Below are positions 40,668 through 50,079 of a stretch of DNA of 64,000 nt, piece after piece; positions within the stretch are counted from its first letter, which is position 1, and the number at the start of each line of letters is the position of its first letter. The stretch spans positions 1 to 64,000 of the forward strand of contig NZ_MTQP01000060.1 of NCBI RefSeq assembly GCF_001984175.1, written 5' to 3'. This DNA comes from Saccharothrix sp. ALI-22-I (GTDB taxonomy: Bacteria; Actinomycetota; Actinomycetes; Mycobacteriales; Pseudonocardiaceae). The position numbers and the translations under genes were made by a program. The notes under the pieces are model-generated. The model ran no database searches and was not told the DNA's origin. It saw only the letters and a list, made by a program, of their open reading frames with translations.

Positions 40668-43550
40668 TCACGAACACGGGACCGCCTCGTCCTGGTCGTG
40701 GGCTAAGGGGTCCGTGCCGACGCGGAGGTCCGACGGGCCGATGACTTCCGACGGACCGATGACTTTCGTCGTCAGCTCCTTGAGGTCCCGCGCCTCGCGC
40801 AGCAGCCGCTCGGCGGCGTAGTGGTGCCCGAGACGGGCGTTCACCGCGCCCAGCCGTTCCAGCACCCGCACCTGGCCCACCAGGTCGCGGCCCGTGCGGA
40901 CCACGGCGAGCAGCTCCATGAGCAACTCGTTGGCCTCGTGGAGCTGCCCTCGGCGCAGCAGCACCTCGCTGAGGGAGTGGCGGACCTGCGTCTCGACCCG
41001 GCGGTTGCCGGTCGGCGGGCACAGCACCAGCGCGTGCCGCAGGCGCCGCTCCGCGGACTCCACGTCGTCCAGGTCCAGCTTGATCGTCGCGATCTGGTTC
41101 CACACGTCCGCCTGGCCCAGGTCGTCGCCCACAGCGGCGAACTCGGCGGCGGCCTGTCGGTAGCCGTGCAACGCCCGGTACCAGTCACCGCCGAGCTGGT
41201 CGACCATGGCGAGGTTGCGCCGCGAGATCGCCAGGCCGTGGGTATCGCCGAGCGCCGTGAACAGCGAGAACGCGAGCATCAGCGCGTCCTGTGCCTCGAC
41301 CGTCCGGCACCGGGTCAGGTGCAGCGAGCCCAGCGAGCACAGCAGGGCGGCCTCGCCGCGCACGTTGTCGGCGCGCCGCACCGCGACCAGCGCGGCGGCG
41401 TGGGTGTTCTCCCAGTCCTGGAGGTAGCAGCGGACCTCGAACAGGGCGACCAGCGTCACGGCCAGGTCCCAGCAGTGCTCGTCCAAACCGACCCGCGCGG
41501 TGGACTCCACGGCCGCGACGAGGTTCGCGCGCTCCTCCTCCAACCACGCCAGCGGGTCGGCGAGGATGCTTTCGAGCTGGTCGCGCGGCGGTGTCCAGCG
41601 CGACGCGGAGCCGTGCAGGACCGTGCTGCCGTCCCGGCCGTAGATCCGGCCGTGGGCCTCGCGAGCAAGGCCCAGCCAGCCCGCCGCCACCCGCTGGTGC
41701 GCGGCGGCCACGTCCTGGGGGAGTTCGCAGGCACTTAGGCGGTCCCGGGCGAACAGCCGGATCAGCTCGTGGAAGTAGTAGCGCGGGCTCACCTCGCCGT
41801 CGTCCGCGACGACCTCGATCATCTGCGCGTCGACCAGCAGTTCGAGCAGGTCCGCGCCGGCCGGGTCGTCCAACAGCGCGGCGGCCACCCACGACGGGAA
41901 GCACGGCCCGTCGAGCGTGCTGAGCAACCGCAGCAGTCGGCGTGCGTCGGCGGGCAGGCTGTCGTAAGACGGCGCGATGCTCGCCCGGACGACCATTTCG
42001 CCGTGCGCCAGCTCATCGAGCCGGCGGCGCTCGTCGGACAGCCGGCGCAGCATCCACGACAGCGTCAGCCTGGGCCGGGCGGAGATGCGCGCCGACACGA
42101 TCCGCAGCGCCAGCGGCAACCCTCCGACGAGCCTGATCAGCGCCTTGGCGGCTGCGGGCTCGTGGAGCACCCGGTGTCGGCCGACGACGTTCACGAGCAT
42201 GTCGGTCGCCTCGTCGGGCTCGAAGGCGTCCACCTCGAACACCCGCGCTCCGGGCAGCCCGGTGTGCCGCACGCGACTGGTCACGATCACCGCGCAGTCG
42301 CCGTTGCCGGGCAGCAGGTGCCGGACCTGGCTCTCCGACGCGGCGTCGTCCAGCACGATCAGCATCCGCCGCTTCGCCATCAGGTGGCGGTACATCGCCG
42401 CGCGCTCGTCCAGCGTGTCGGGGATCGCCTCGTACGGGGTGTTCAGGGCTCGCAGGACGCGGCCGAGCACGTCGGCGGGGTCCTCCGGGGTGGCCCGGGT
42501 GCCGCCGAGCTCGAAGTAGAGCTCCCCGTCGGGGAAGTGGACCTCGCCGATGAGGCGCGCGACGTGCACGGCCAGCGTGCTCTTGCCGACGCCCGGCTTG
42601 CCCGTGAGCACCACGATTCGCCCCGCGCGGGAGTCGGTGAGCAGGTCGGTGATCCGGCCGGTGAGCTCGGTGCGGCCGGTGAAGTCGGCGATGTCGGCCG
42701 GCAACTGCCGCGGTGCGGCGGCGGTCCGGGTCTCGACCACCTCCGCGGCGCCCCCGCACCGGTCCAGGCTGGAGTCGCCGGTGAGGATCGCCCGCTCCAG
42801 CTCACGCAGCTCAGCGTTCGGCTCGATGCCCAGCTCGTCGATCATCAGCTCGCGGCCGACCCGGTAGCACTCCAGCGCCTCGGCCCGCCTGCCCGAGCGG
42901 TACAGGGCCAGCATCAGCTGGCCGCGCACCCGCTCGCGCAGTGGATTCTCCTCCAACAGGGACGAGATCTCGCCGATCGTCCCGTGGTACCTGCCCAGCT
43001 TGAGCAGCAGGTCGATGCGCGCCTCCTTGGCCGCGAGCAGGCTCTCGTCCAGGTGGGCGGCCTTGGCGCGCAGCAGCAGGCTCTTGATCCCGCTCAGCGC
43101 CGGCCCGCGCCACAGCCCGATGGCCCTGGTCAGCGTCTCCTCGGCCTCTTCCAGGCGGTTCTGGTTGGCCAGCGCGTCCGCGTCGCCGACGAGCTGGAGG
43201 AACACCCGCGAATCAAGGTGCCCGTCGCGGACTTGGAGGAGATAGCCGGGTGGGCGGGTGACCAGCGCACCCGCCCGGTCGATCTCGGCGAGGTTGTTGC
43301 GCAGCGCCGAGACGCAGATCTGCACTTGCGCACGGGCGGTGACGGGCGGGGAGTCGCCCCAGATGGCTTCGATGAGCCGGTCGGTGCTGACGACCCGGTT
43401 GGCCTCCAGCAGCAGCGTGGTGAGCACGATCTCCTGCCGCCCCGGCGCCAGCCGGAACCGTTCGGCCCGCTCGTGGTCGACCTCGATCGAACCGAGCACC
43501 AGGTAGGTCGGCTGCACCAGCACACGGCTGGGTTCGGTTAATCGCGCCAT
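40668..43550 (-). CDS. AfsR/SARP-type pathway regulator with NB-ARC and TPR domains
   Basis: This protein has 960 residues. The OmpR-like winged helix is about 15-105 (LVLGSIEVDHERAERFRLAP and SALRNNLAEI). The bacterial transcription activation domain is about 110-255. The NB-ARC NTPase has Walker A LTGKPGVGKSTLAVHVARL (317-325 core) and Walker B RMLIVLDDA. The TPR region lies in the last third. It is the AfsR-like activator plan, in which nucleotide binding is thought to regulate DNA binding. It lies directly upstream of the thyX operon and is the likely cluster activator. The C-terminus has a short tandem unit VIGPSEVIGPSD, possibly a recent duplication. Confidence 0.9.
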   Translation of the reverse strand: MARLTEPSRVLVQPTYLVLGSIEVDHERAERFRLAPGRQEIVLTTLLLEANRVVSTDRLIEAIWGDSPPVTARAQVQICVSALRNNLAEIDRAGALVTRPPGYLLQVRDGHLDSRVFLQLVGDADALANQNRLEEAEETLTRAIGLWRGPALSGIKSLLLRAKAAHLDESLLAAKEARIDLLLKLGRYHGTIGEISSLLEENPLRERVRGQLMLALYRSGRRAEALECYRVGRELMIDELGIEPNAELRELERAILTGDSSLDRCGGAAEVVETRTAAAPRQLPADIADFTGRTELTGRITDLLTDSRAGRIVVLTGKPGVGKSTLAVHVARLIGEVHFPDGELYFELGGTRATPEDPADVLGRVLRALNTPYEAIPDTLDERAAMYRHLMAKRRMLIVLDDAASESQVRHLLPGNGDCAVIVTSRVRHTGLPGARVFEVDAFEPDEATDMLVNVVGRHRVLHEPAAAKALIRLVGGLPLALRIVSARISARPRLTLSWMLRRLSDERRRLDELAHGEMVVRASIAPSYDSLPADARRLLRLLSTLDGPCFPSWVAAALLDDPAGADLLELLVDAQMIEVVADDGEVSPRYYFHELIRLFARDRLSACELPQDVAAAHQRVAAGWLGLAREAHGRIYGRDGSTVLHGSASRWTPPRDQLESILADPLAWLEEERANLVAAVESTARVGLDEHCWDLAVTLVALFEVRCYLQDWENTHAAALVAVRRADNVRGEAALLCSLGSLHLTRCRTVEAQDALMLAFSLFTALGDTHGLAISRRNLAMVDQLGGDWYRALHGYRQAAAEFAAVGDDLGQADVWNQIATIKLDLDDVESAERRLRHALVLCPPTGNRRVETQVRHSLSEVLLRRGQLHEANELLMELLAVVRTGRDLVGQVRVLERLGAVNARLGHHYAAERLLREARDLKELTTKVIGPSEVIGPSDLRVGTDPLAHDQDEAVPCS

Positions 43551-44261
43551 CTATCCTCACACCGTCCGTCGGTTCGGGGGAAAGGCCGTGCTCGAACTCC
43601 GACCTGCGAACACAGGAGCGGCAGGGTAGTGAGTCCGACTTCCTCGACGTCCCTGGTCGAGGAAGTCCAGGTCTTGAAATCGAGCGGGTGATAGCTGATC
43701 CCTATGACTCGTCGCGCGGCGCCGGGCACGCCGATGTCCCGATCGCCTGAACGGCTTGGTCAGCTGATCGCGTCGTGGATCCTGATTTCGTCGGACTTGC
43801 CGCCGTGGTCATACGTTGCTCTGGAACGTCGGCTCAACATTGTCGATCGATTCCTCCACCAGCGGGAGCGGGAAGCACGAACAACCGTGATCCGCGCGTC
43901 TGGACATCGACTGGACGGTGACTGGACAGCGCCCGAGGCCCGGAAAGGCTGATTCCACGGTCCGACGACTCGATCGGACGACGTGTGACACCAGGCGGGG
44001 AGCCCGCAGTCGGCTCTCCGCGAACCCACTACGGCCGGCTCACCGACCACCTCGTCTCCTCGACGCGCGGTCCCGACCGGCCACGGGTGCGCACCCTTGC
44101 GGGTGGGTCCGAGGACCCCATCGCCTTCGACAGTGATCAGTCGATGTTCCTTGAGCCGCCTGAGGACTCGTCTGGATGGCCGCTGGAACGGCTCTGGACG
44201 GCGTGCCAGCATGGAACCTCCGCACTTCCCGCCGCGTTGATCAGCATGATGGGGGTCGTGA
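43551..44261. promoter_or_regulatory. Divergent intergenic region between the two SARP genes
   Basis: About 710 bases with no gene I can name. A plus-strand frame at 43704-43952 is listed separately. On the minus strand, around 44170-44060, a fragment reading RVLRRLKEHRLITVEGDGVL looks like part of a winged-helix domain but has no complete gene. Promoters for both divergent SARP genes should be here. Confidence 0.4.
43704..43952 (+). CDS. Possible 82-residue unknown protein
   Basis: The frame from 43704 reads MTRRAAPGTPMSRSPERLGQ and then LIASWILISSDLPPWSYVAL, with a basic, helical-looking end. No family is recognised, and the coding-like portion is short. It may be a remnant of a GntR-like or other small regulator. 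Composition is less Arg-rich than typical shadow frames, the main reason for listing it. Confidence 0.25.
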   Translation: MTRRAAPGTPMSRSPERLGQLIASWILISSDLPPWSYVALERRLNIVDRFLHQREREARTTVIRASGHRLDGDWTAPEARKG

Positions 44262-47177
44262 GTGCTGGTCGTCCAGGTGCTCGGCCCCATCAGGGCCTGG
44301 CGTGACGGCACCGCGCTGGCGCTCGGCCCGGCCGGCCGCAAAGCCGTGTTCGGCTTGCTCACCCTCGCCCACGGCAAGCCGGTGACCCGTGCCGAACTCG
44401 TCGACGCGTTGTGGGGGGAACGGCCGCCGCCCAGCGCGGCCAACGTCATCCACACCCACGTCAAGCACCTGCGGCAGCTGCTCGAACCCGACCGCGGCGC
44501 CCGTTCGCCGAGCACGACCATTCCTACCGTGGGCGACGGGTACGCGCTGAGCCTGTCCCCGGACGCAGTGGACGTGTTCCGGTTCCGCTCGCTGGTCGCC
44601 CGCGCCGATTCCGTGCTGCGCGACGAGCCCCGGCAAGCCGCAGACCTGCTGGGCCAGGCATTGGGGTTGTGGCACGGACGTCCGCTGGCCGACGTGCAGG
44701 TGCTCGCCGCCCACCCCGGGGTCGTCACGTTGGCCGGGGAGCACCGGGCGGCGCTGGCCCGGTACGCCGAGGTGATGATCGCGATCGGGGCGGCGCGCGA
44801 CGTGCTGCCCGCGCTCGTCGAGGACGCCGCCGAGAATGAACTCGACGAGGCGGTGCACGCATTGCTCATCCGGGCGTACACCGCGGCCGGCCAGCGGGAC
44901 AAGGCGTTCAGCACCTACGACACGGTGCGGCGGCGCCTCACCGAGGAACTCGGTGTCGGCCCCGGACCCGAACTGACCGCCGCACACCTCAACGCGATCG
45001 AGGAGACACCCGTCGATAGCGCCGGCGCACCGGCGGAACCCCCCATCACGTCGCCCGGCGTGAACCAGTTGCCCGGAGACGTGTTCGGTTTCACCGGCCG
45101 GCAGGCGGAGCTCGCCGAGTTGGACGGGGTGGTGGGGGTCGAGCGGTCCGGGGTGCCCATTGTCGTCGTGTGTGGCACGGCGGGTGTGGGCAAGACGGCG
45201 CTCGTGCTGCACTGGGCTCATCGGATCCGGTCGCGTTTCCCCGACGGGCAGTTGTTCGTGGATCTGCGCGGCTACGACTCGCGGTTGCCGGTGGCGGCGG
45301 GTGATGCCCTGAGCCGCCTGCTCGACGGGCTCGGCGTGACCGGCACGGACGTCCCGGTCGATCATGATCAACGCGCTGCGCGGTACCGGGCCGAACTGGC
45401 CGACCGGCGGGTGCTGATCGTGCTCGACAACGCGTCGACGGTCGATCAGGTGCGACCGTTGTTGCCCGGCACGTCGGGTTGTCTGGTGGTGGTGACCAGC
45501 CGCAACAGCCTGGCGGGTCTGGTCGCGTTGCACGGTGCCCGCCGGCTTGAGGTGGGCCTGTTGCCGGAGTCGGACTCGGTGGCGTTGTTGCGCGCGCTGG
45601 TGGGCGAGCGGGTGGGCCGGGAGCCCGCGGCGGCGGCGGAGTTGGCCGGGCAGTGTGGTCGGTTGCCGCTGGCGCTGCGGGTGGCCGCGGAGTTGGCCGT
45701 GTCCCGGCCGGCCAGCGCGCTGGCCGAGTTGACCGGTGAGCTGGCCGACCGGCGACGCCGGCTGCGCGTGCTCGAGGCGGGCGATGACGCCCGCGCCGCC
45801 GTGCGGACCGTCTTCTCCTGGTCGTATCTGCAGTTGCGGCCCGAGGTCGCGCTGGCGTTTCGGCGGTTGGGTCTGCATCCCGGGCCGGACGTGACGCCGT
45901 TCGCGCTCGCCGCCCTCACCGGGGGCGACCCGGAGGAGTCGCGCCTGGTCCTGGAGGTGTTGGCGCGCAACCACCTCGTGCAGCCGGTGTCTGGTGGCCG
46001 GTTCGTCGTGCACGACCTTCTGCGTGCCTACGCCGAGGAGTTGGCGGGTGAGCACGATCCGGCGGCGGAGCGGTCGGCCGCCGTCGAGCGGCTGCTCGCC
46101 GCCCACCTGGCGGCCGCGTCGGCGGCGATGGACCTGCTCTACCCGGCCGACCGCCCCTACCGACCCGACGTCTCCGTGACGCTACCGCTCGCGTTCCCCG
46201 CCGCCGACGCCGCACGCGCCTGGCTCGACGCGGAACGGTCCACGCTCGTCGCCCTGTGCCGCTTCGCCGAGCGCGACGACCGGCCGGGCTACGCGGTCGA
46301 CCTGGCGAACACGCTGTACCGGTACCTGGAGGGCGGCCACTACGCGGACGCGTCGACCATCCACGAGTGCGCGTTGCGCGCCGCCCAGCGGGCCGGCGAG
46401 GACAGCATGCTCGCTGCGGCGTTGACCAATCTCGGCGCACTGCGCCGGCTCCTCGGCGACTACGACCAGGCGGCCGGGCACCTGCACGAGGCGATCGAGC
46501 TGCACCGGCGGACCGGCGACCACTACGGCGTGGCACGGGCGTCGTCGAACCTCGGCATCGTCCAGGAGCGGCTCGGGGAGTACGAGGAGGCGGCGTCACT
46601 CCACCTGGAGGCGCTGGCCCTGCACCAGCGGCTGGGCAGCCGGTACGGGGAGGCGGCGGCGCTGCTCAACCTCGGCAACGCGCACAGCCGCCCTGGTCAC
46701 CACGCCGGTGCTGTCGAGTACCTGGAACGCGCGCTGGACTTGTTCCGCCGTCTCGACGACGCGGTCGGCCAGGCCAGCGCGTTGTCCAACCTCGGCGCCG
46801 TGTGCGCGAGCCTGCGGCGCTACCCGGACGCGGTCCGGCACCTCTCCCGGGCACAGGAGTTGTTCCAGCGCCTCGACCACAGCTACGGCGTGGCGTCGAC
46901 CCTGAGCAACCTGGGCAACGTCTACACCCGGCTCGGCGACTGGTCCCAGGCGCACCACTGCTACACATCCGCCCTGGAGATGTTCCGGGACATCGGCCAC
47001 CGCTACGGGGAGGCGGCCGCCCTCAACGGTCTCGGTGAGACCCTGCGGATAGCGGATCGACCGGGCGAGGCCCGCGCCGCCCACACCAGCGCCCTGCGGA
47101 TCGCCACCGAGACCGGCGACCAGGACGAACGCGACCGCGCCCGAGCCGGCCTGGGAGCCGCCCGCCGGCAGGCGTAG
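44262..47177 (+). CDS. AfsR/SARP-type regulator with NB-ARC and TPR domains (second copy)
   Basis: This protein has 971 residues. The N-terminal winged helix has LVVQVLGPIRAWRDGTALAL and AANVIHTHVKHLRQLLEPDR. The activation domain follows. The NB-ARC NTPase has Walker A VCGTAGVGKTALVLHWA (about 305-312) and the Walker B-like RRVLIVLDNA. The C-terminus is a regular TPR array, with repeated NLGxxxxxLGxYxxAxxxHxxAL units such as NLGIVQERLGEYEEAASLHL. The start is GTG at 44262. It has the same plan as the 40668-43550 regulator, to which it is divergent, but the sequences are clearly different. It may control the same cluster or a neighbour lost to IS activity. Confidence 0.9.
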   Translation: MLVVQVLGPIRAWRDGTALALGPAGRKAVFGLLTLAHGKPVTRAELVDALWGERPPPSAANVIHTHVKHLRQLLEPDRGARSPSTTIPTVGDGYALSLSPDAVDVFRFRSLVARADSVLRDEPRQAADLLGQALGLWHGRPLADVQVLAAHPGVVTLAGEHRAALARYAEVMIAIGAARDVLPALVEDAAENELDEAVHALLIRAYTAAGQRDKAFSTYDTVRRRLTEELGVGPGPELTAAHLNAIEETPVDSAGAPAEPPITSPGVNQLPGDVFGFTGRQAELAELDGVVGVERSGVPIVVVCGTAGVGKTALVLHWAHRIRSRFPDGQLFVDLRGYDSRLPVAAGDALSRLLDGLGVTGTDVPVDHDQRAARYRAELADRRVLIVLDNASTVDQVRPLLPGTSGCLVVVTSRNSLAGLVALHGARRLEVGLLPESDSVALLRALVGERVGREPAAAAELAGQCGRLPLALRVAAELAVSRPASALAELTGELADRRRRLRVLEAGDDARAAVRTVFSWSYLQLRPEVALAFRRLGLHPGPDVTPFALAALTGGDPEESRLVLEVLARNHLVQPVSGGRFVVHDLLRAYAEELAGEHDPAAERSAAVERLLAAHLAAASAAMDLLYPADRPYRPDVSVTLPLAFPAADAARAWLDAERSTLVALCRFAERDDRPGYAVDLANTLYRYLEGGHYADASTIHECALRAAQRAGEDSMLAAALTNLGALRRLLGDYDQAAGHLHEAIELHRRTGDHYGVARASSNLGIVQERLGEYEEAASLHLEALALHQRLGSRYGEAAALLNLGNAHSRPGHHAGAVEYLERALDLFRRLDDAVGQASALSNLGAVCASLRRYPDAVRHLSRAQELFQRLDHSYGVASTLSNLGNVYTRLGDWSQAHHCYTSALEMFRDIGHRYGEAAALNGLGETLRIADRPGEARAAHTSALRIATETGDQDERDRARAGLGAARRQA

Positions 47178-47180
47178 GCA

Positions 47181-47290
47181 CGTGGTGGCGGAGCTGGAGG
47201 CGGATGGCTGGATCGAGCGGCCGGCGTGCCGTCCGACCGGCGCGACTCCATAGTCCGGATCACCGACCGCGGGTTCGCCGTGCTGGAGCC
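47181..47290 (+). pseudogene. MarR-type regulator fragment cut by an IS
   Basis: The text reads VAELEADGWIERPAC and then, after a one-base shift, SDRRDSIVRITDRGFAVLE. This matches the recognition wing of MarR regulators (the RDS-x-V-x-ITDxG block). The fragment begins right after the SARP stop and ends at the IS boundary at 47291. No helix-turn-helix is present before it, so only about 35 codons remain. Confidence 0.55.
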
Positions 47291-48482
47291 TGTGGGGTGC
47301 CAGAACTCTGCGCGCGGGCGCTGAGCTGCGGTAATCGCGCATCATGTGGTGTAGGGGCATGATCGTGAGGTGTGGCGCTACGACTGCTTTACTTGATCTT
47401 CGTGCGGCTCGTTGGCTGGCTGGTCCTGCTCGGCCGGTCATCGACGGCCAAGGACGTGGAGCTGCTGGTGCTGCGGCAAGAGGTCGCCGTGCTGCGCCGG
47501 ACCAACCCTCGCCCGCGGTGGAACTGGGCCGACCGCGCTGTGCTCGCCGGGCTGGTTCGCCGACTCCCTCGGCTGCTGCGCGAGCACCGGTTGGTGACAC
47601 CGGGCACCGTCCTGCGATGGCACCGACGCCTGGTCGCGAGGAAGTGGACCTACCCCTACCGCACCGGCCGACCTCCGATCGACGACACCATCGTGGCGAT
47701 GATCGAGCGGATGGCCCGGGAGAACGCCGGGTGGGGCTACCGCCGGATCCAGGGCGAGCTGCTCAAACTCGGCCACCGGACAGCAGCCTCAACCGTGCGC
47801 CGCGTGCTCAATCGCCTGCGGGTACCGCCCGCGCCCCAGCGTGACACCGACATGCCATGGCGGCGGTTCCTCCGCGCCCAGGCAGCCGGCCTGTTGGCCT
47901 GCGATTTCTTCCACGTCGACTGCGCGGTCACCCTCAAGCGGGTCTACGTGTTCTTCGTGATGGAGGTCGCCACCCGCTACGTGCACATCCTCGGCATCAC
48001 CACCAACCCCGACGGGACATGGGCCGCGCAACAAGCCCGCAACCTGCTCATGGATCTGGGTGACCGGGCCGACGGCTTCCGGTTCCTCGTCCGCGACCGG
48101 GCCAGCCAGTTCACCGCCTCGTTCGACGCGGTCTTCTCCGGCACAGGCATGCGGGTTGTGAAGATCCCACCGGGGTGTCCACGAGCCAACGCCTACGCCG
48201 AGCGGTTCGTCGGGACCGTCAGACGCGAAGTCACCGACCGGCTGCTCATCATCAACGAACGCCATCTGCGGGTCGTGCTGGACCGCTACGCGGCCCACTA
48301 CAACCACCGCCGACCCCACCGAGCACTGCAACTCGCACCACCACGACCAGACCGGCCGATCACAGAGCCGGGCTGCACCTCGATACGCCGTCAGCCGGTT
48401 CTCGGCGGCCTGATCAATGAGTACGAACCCGCAGCCGCCTGACCGCAGGTCACACCACATGGCCGACTTTTGGCACCCGACA
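47291..48482 (+). mobile_element. Intact rve-type IS, copy B
   Basis: The ends TGTGGGGTGCCAGAACTC at 47291 and the complement of TGTCGGGTGCCAAAAGTC ending at 48482 form imperfect inverted repeats around a 1192-bp element. It is the complete counterpart of the decayed copy A (27091-28282). It interrupts a MarR-type fragment on its left, and a serine recombinase gene starts 130 bases to its right. No target duplication is obvious. Confidence 0.82.
47372..48442 (+). CDS. rve-type (integrase core) transposase
   Basis: This 356-residue protein is intact. The N-terminal helical DNA-binding part includes LLVLRQEVAVLRRTNPRPRW and RLVTPGTVLRWHRRLVARKW. The HTH_21-like segment is WGYRRIQGELLKLGHRTAAS. 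The DDE core has LLACDFFHVDCAVTLKRVYV, FRFLVRDRASQFTASFDAVF and CPRANAYAERFVGTVRREVT. The C-terminus GGLINEYEPAAA is typical of the group. It resembles transposases placed near IS3/IS481. It may mobilise copy A in trans. Confidence 0.9.
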   Translation: MALRLLYLIFVRLVGWLVLLGRSSTAKDVELLVLRQEVAVLRRTNPRPRWNWADRAVLAGLVRRLPRLLREHRLVTPGTVLRWHRRLVARKWTYPYRTGRPPIDDTIVAMIERMARENAGWGYRRIQGELLKLGHRTAASTVRRVLNRLRVPPAPQRDTDMPWRRFLRAQAAGLLACDFFHVDCAVTLKRVYVFFVMEVATRYVHILGITTNPDGTWAAQQARNLLMDLGDRADGFRFLVRDRASQFTASFDAVFSGTGMRVVKIPPGCPRANAYAERFVGTVRREVTDRLLIINERHLRVVLDRYAAHYNHRRPHRALQLAPPRPDRPITEPGCTSIRRQPVLGGLINEYEPAAA

Positions 48483-48612
48483 GGGCGTCGATGTCGTGAC
48501 GGCCCGGATCGGACAGTGGGGTGATGGTGTGCGGCCGATCGGGCCTGTCCCAATCCACGTTCTCGCCGCCGTGCCAGCCTCGAAGTTCGAGTGTGGACGA
48601 GGGAGGCGGATC

Positions 48613-50010
48613 GTGGCGGCCTTGTGCGACCGAGACGTGCTGACCGACTGGATGGGACTGTGGACCGAGGACGACACCTACGGCGCCCGCGGAGCCCATC
48701 CAGGACCTGCCGCGGTGGGCGGGTTGCGGTTCGCCTTCTACGGTCGCACCTCGACCATCGAGCACCAGGACCCGGAGACCTCGCGGGCATGGCAGCTGGA
48801 AGTGTGCGAGGTACTGGTCGCCGGGCGTGGTCGGATCGTGGTGCAGTTCTTCGACGCCGGTCGGCCGCGTCGTGATCGGTGGCGTGATCGTCCGGAGGCG
48901 GCGGAGTTGTTGGCGGCGATCCGGGATCCGAATCGCGGGTTCGACGCGATCGTCGTTGGGGAGTTCGAGCGAGGGTTCGCCGGGGATCAGATCCAGCACA
49001 TCGTCGCGTTGTGCCGTCGGCATGGTGTGCAGGTGTGGTTGCCCGAGGCGGGCGGTCCGCTTGACCTGGACGACCCGGAGCATCGGGCGCTGATCAGGAT
49101 GTTGGGGGAGCAGTCGCTGCGTGAGGTGATCCGGGCCCGGCACCGGGCGATGGCCGCCATGCGCATCCAGACCCGTGACCACGGCCGCTACCTCGGCGGC
49201 CGTGCGCCTTACGGCTACCAGTTGGTGCCCGCAGGCGTGCACCCGAATCTGGCCGAGGCCCGTCGCGGGCGGTGTGTCTACCGCCTGGAGCCTGACCCGG
49301 AGACCGCGCCCACGGTGCGGTGGCTGTTCGCCGAGCGTCGAGCCGGGCGCAGCATGAAGGACCTGGTCGTCGCGCTCAACCGGCGAGGCGTGCCCTGCCC
49401 GGCTGAGCATGATCCGGAGCGCAACCGACATCGGACTCGTCGTCGGTGGACCGCACAGTCGGTGGCCTCGATTCTGGCCAATCCGCGCTACACCGGCTGG
49501 CAGGTGTGGAACCGGCAGAGCGTCGACCACGACCACCACACCCCGAGTGAGCGCAGGCGTCGCCGAGTCACGAGGTGGAACCCGACCAACCACTAGGTGC
49601 TGTCCCGACAGCGTGCCCACGCCCAGTTGGTCAGCGAAGCCGACTTCGTCGCGATCCAGCGCATGCGCTCCAGTCGCCCGAACCAGCACGGCGAGGCCCG
49701 CGAGTACTTGTTCGCCGGGCTGTTGCGCTGCGGCGTCTGTAGCCGGCGGATGGACAGCCACTGGGTGCACGGCCGTCCCGGCTACCGTTGCCGCCACGGC
49801 CGCACCGGTCCGCGTACCGAGCGCATCCCGGCCACGCTGTACCTGCGTGAGGACCACCTGATCACCGGGATCAGCCACGCCTTGCACATGCCCGTGGCCG
49901 CGAGCCCGAGCCGCGTCGCCGCCCAGCTCCGCGCCCGCCACATGATGATCGTGTGCACCGCCGACGGAGTGTCGGTCGAGATGCCCCGCCCGATCCTGCT
50001 GGTCGCATAA
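48613..50010 (+). pseudogene. Large serine recombinase split by an in-frame amber codon
   Basis: From GTG 48613, six bases after a GGAGG site, the resolvase domain reads LRFAFYGRTSTIEHQDPETS (catalytic Ser in the R-T-S motif) and GEFERGFAGDQIQHIVALCR. The recombinase domain follows (GRAPYGYQLVPAGVHPNLAE to SILANPRYTGWQVWNRQSVD). A TAG at 49594-49596 interrupts the frame in RWNPTNH-stop-VLSRQRAHAQ, where relatives usually have Trp, so TGG to TAG is the simplest change. The same frame continues to 50010 with the zinc-ribbon LLRCGVCSRRMDSHWVHGRP. It is inactive unless the amber is read through. Confidence 0.85.
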
Positions 50011-50018
50011 ACACGAAA

Positions 50019-50058
50019 CCACGGGTCCGATCTGATAAACTCAAGATCGAACCCGTGG
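50019..50058. terminator. Hairpin after the serine recombinase
   Basis: CCACGGGT-C-CGATCT at 50019-50033 pairs with AGATCG-A-ACCCGTGG at 50044-50058, a 14-pair stem with one mismatch and a 10-base loop. It begins eight bases after the recombinase stop. The position and strength suit a transcription terminator; TAAAA follows on the plus strand. Confidence 0.6.
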
Positions 50059-50079
50059 GGTAAAACTGTGTCCGATTCC

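Noticed and set aside
41769-43541. 590-residue plus-strand open frame
   Set aside because: Antisense to the SARP regulator, which has winged-helix, NB-ARC and TPR motifs; the plus frame has none.
43985-44225. Winged-helix-like fragment RVLRRLKEHRLITVEGDG on the minus strand
   Set aside because: Only a short segment resembles a helix-turn-helix wing; no start, no complete domain, and the frame continues as a shadow of the SARP gene.
44241-46106. 621-residue minus-strand open frame
   Set aside because: Antisense to the second SARP regulator; rich in Arg, Gln and His with no motif.
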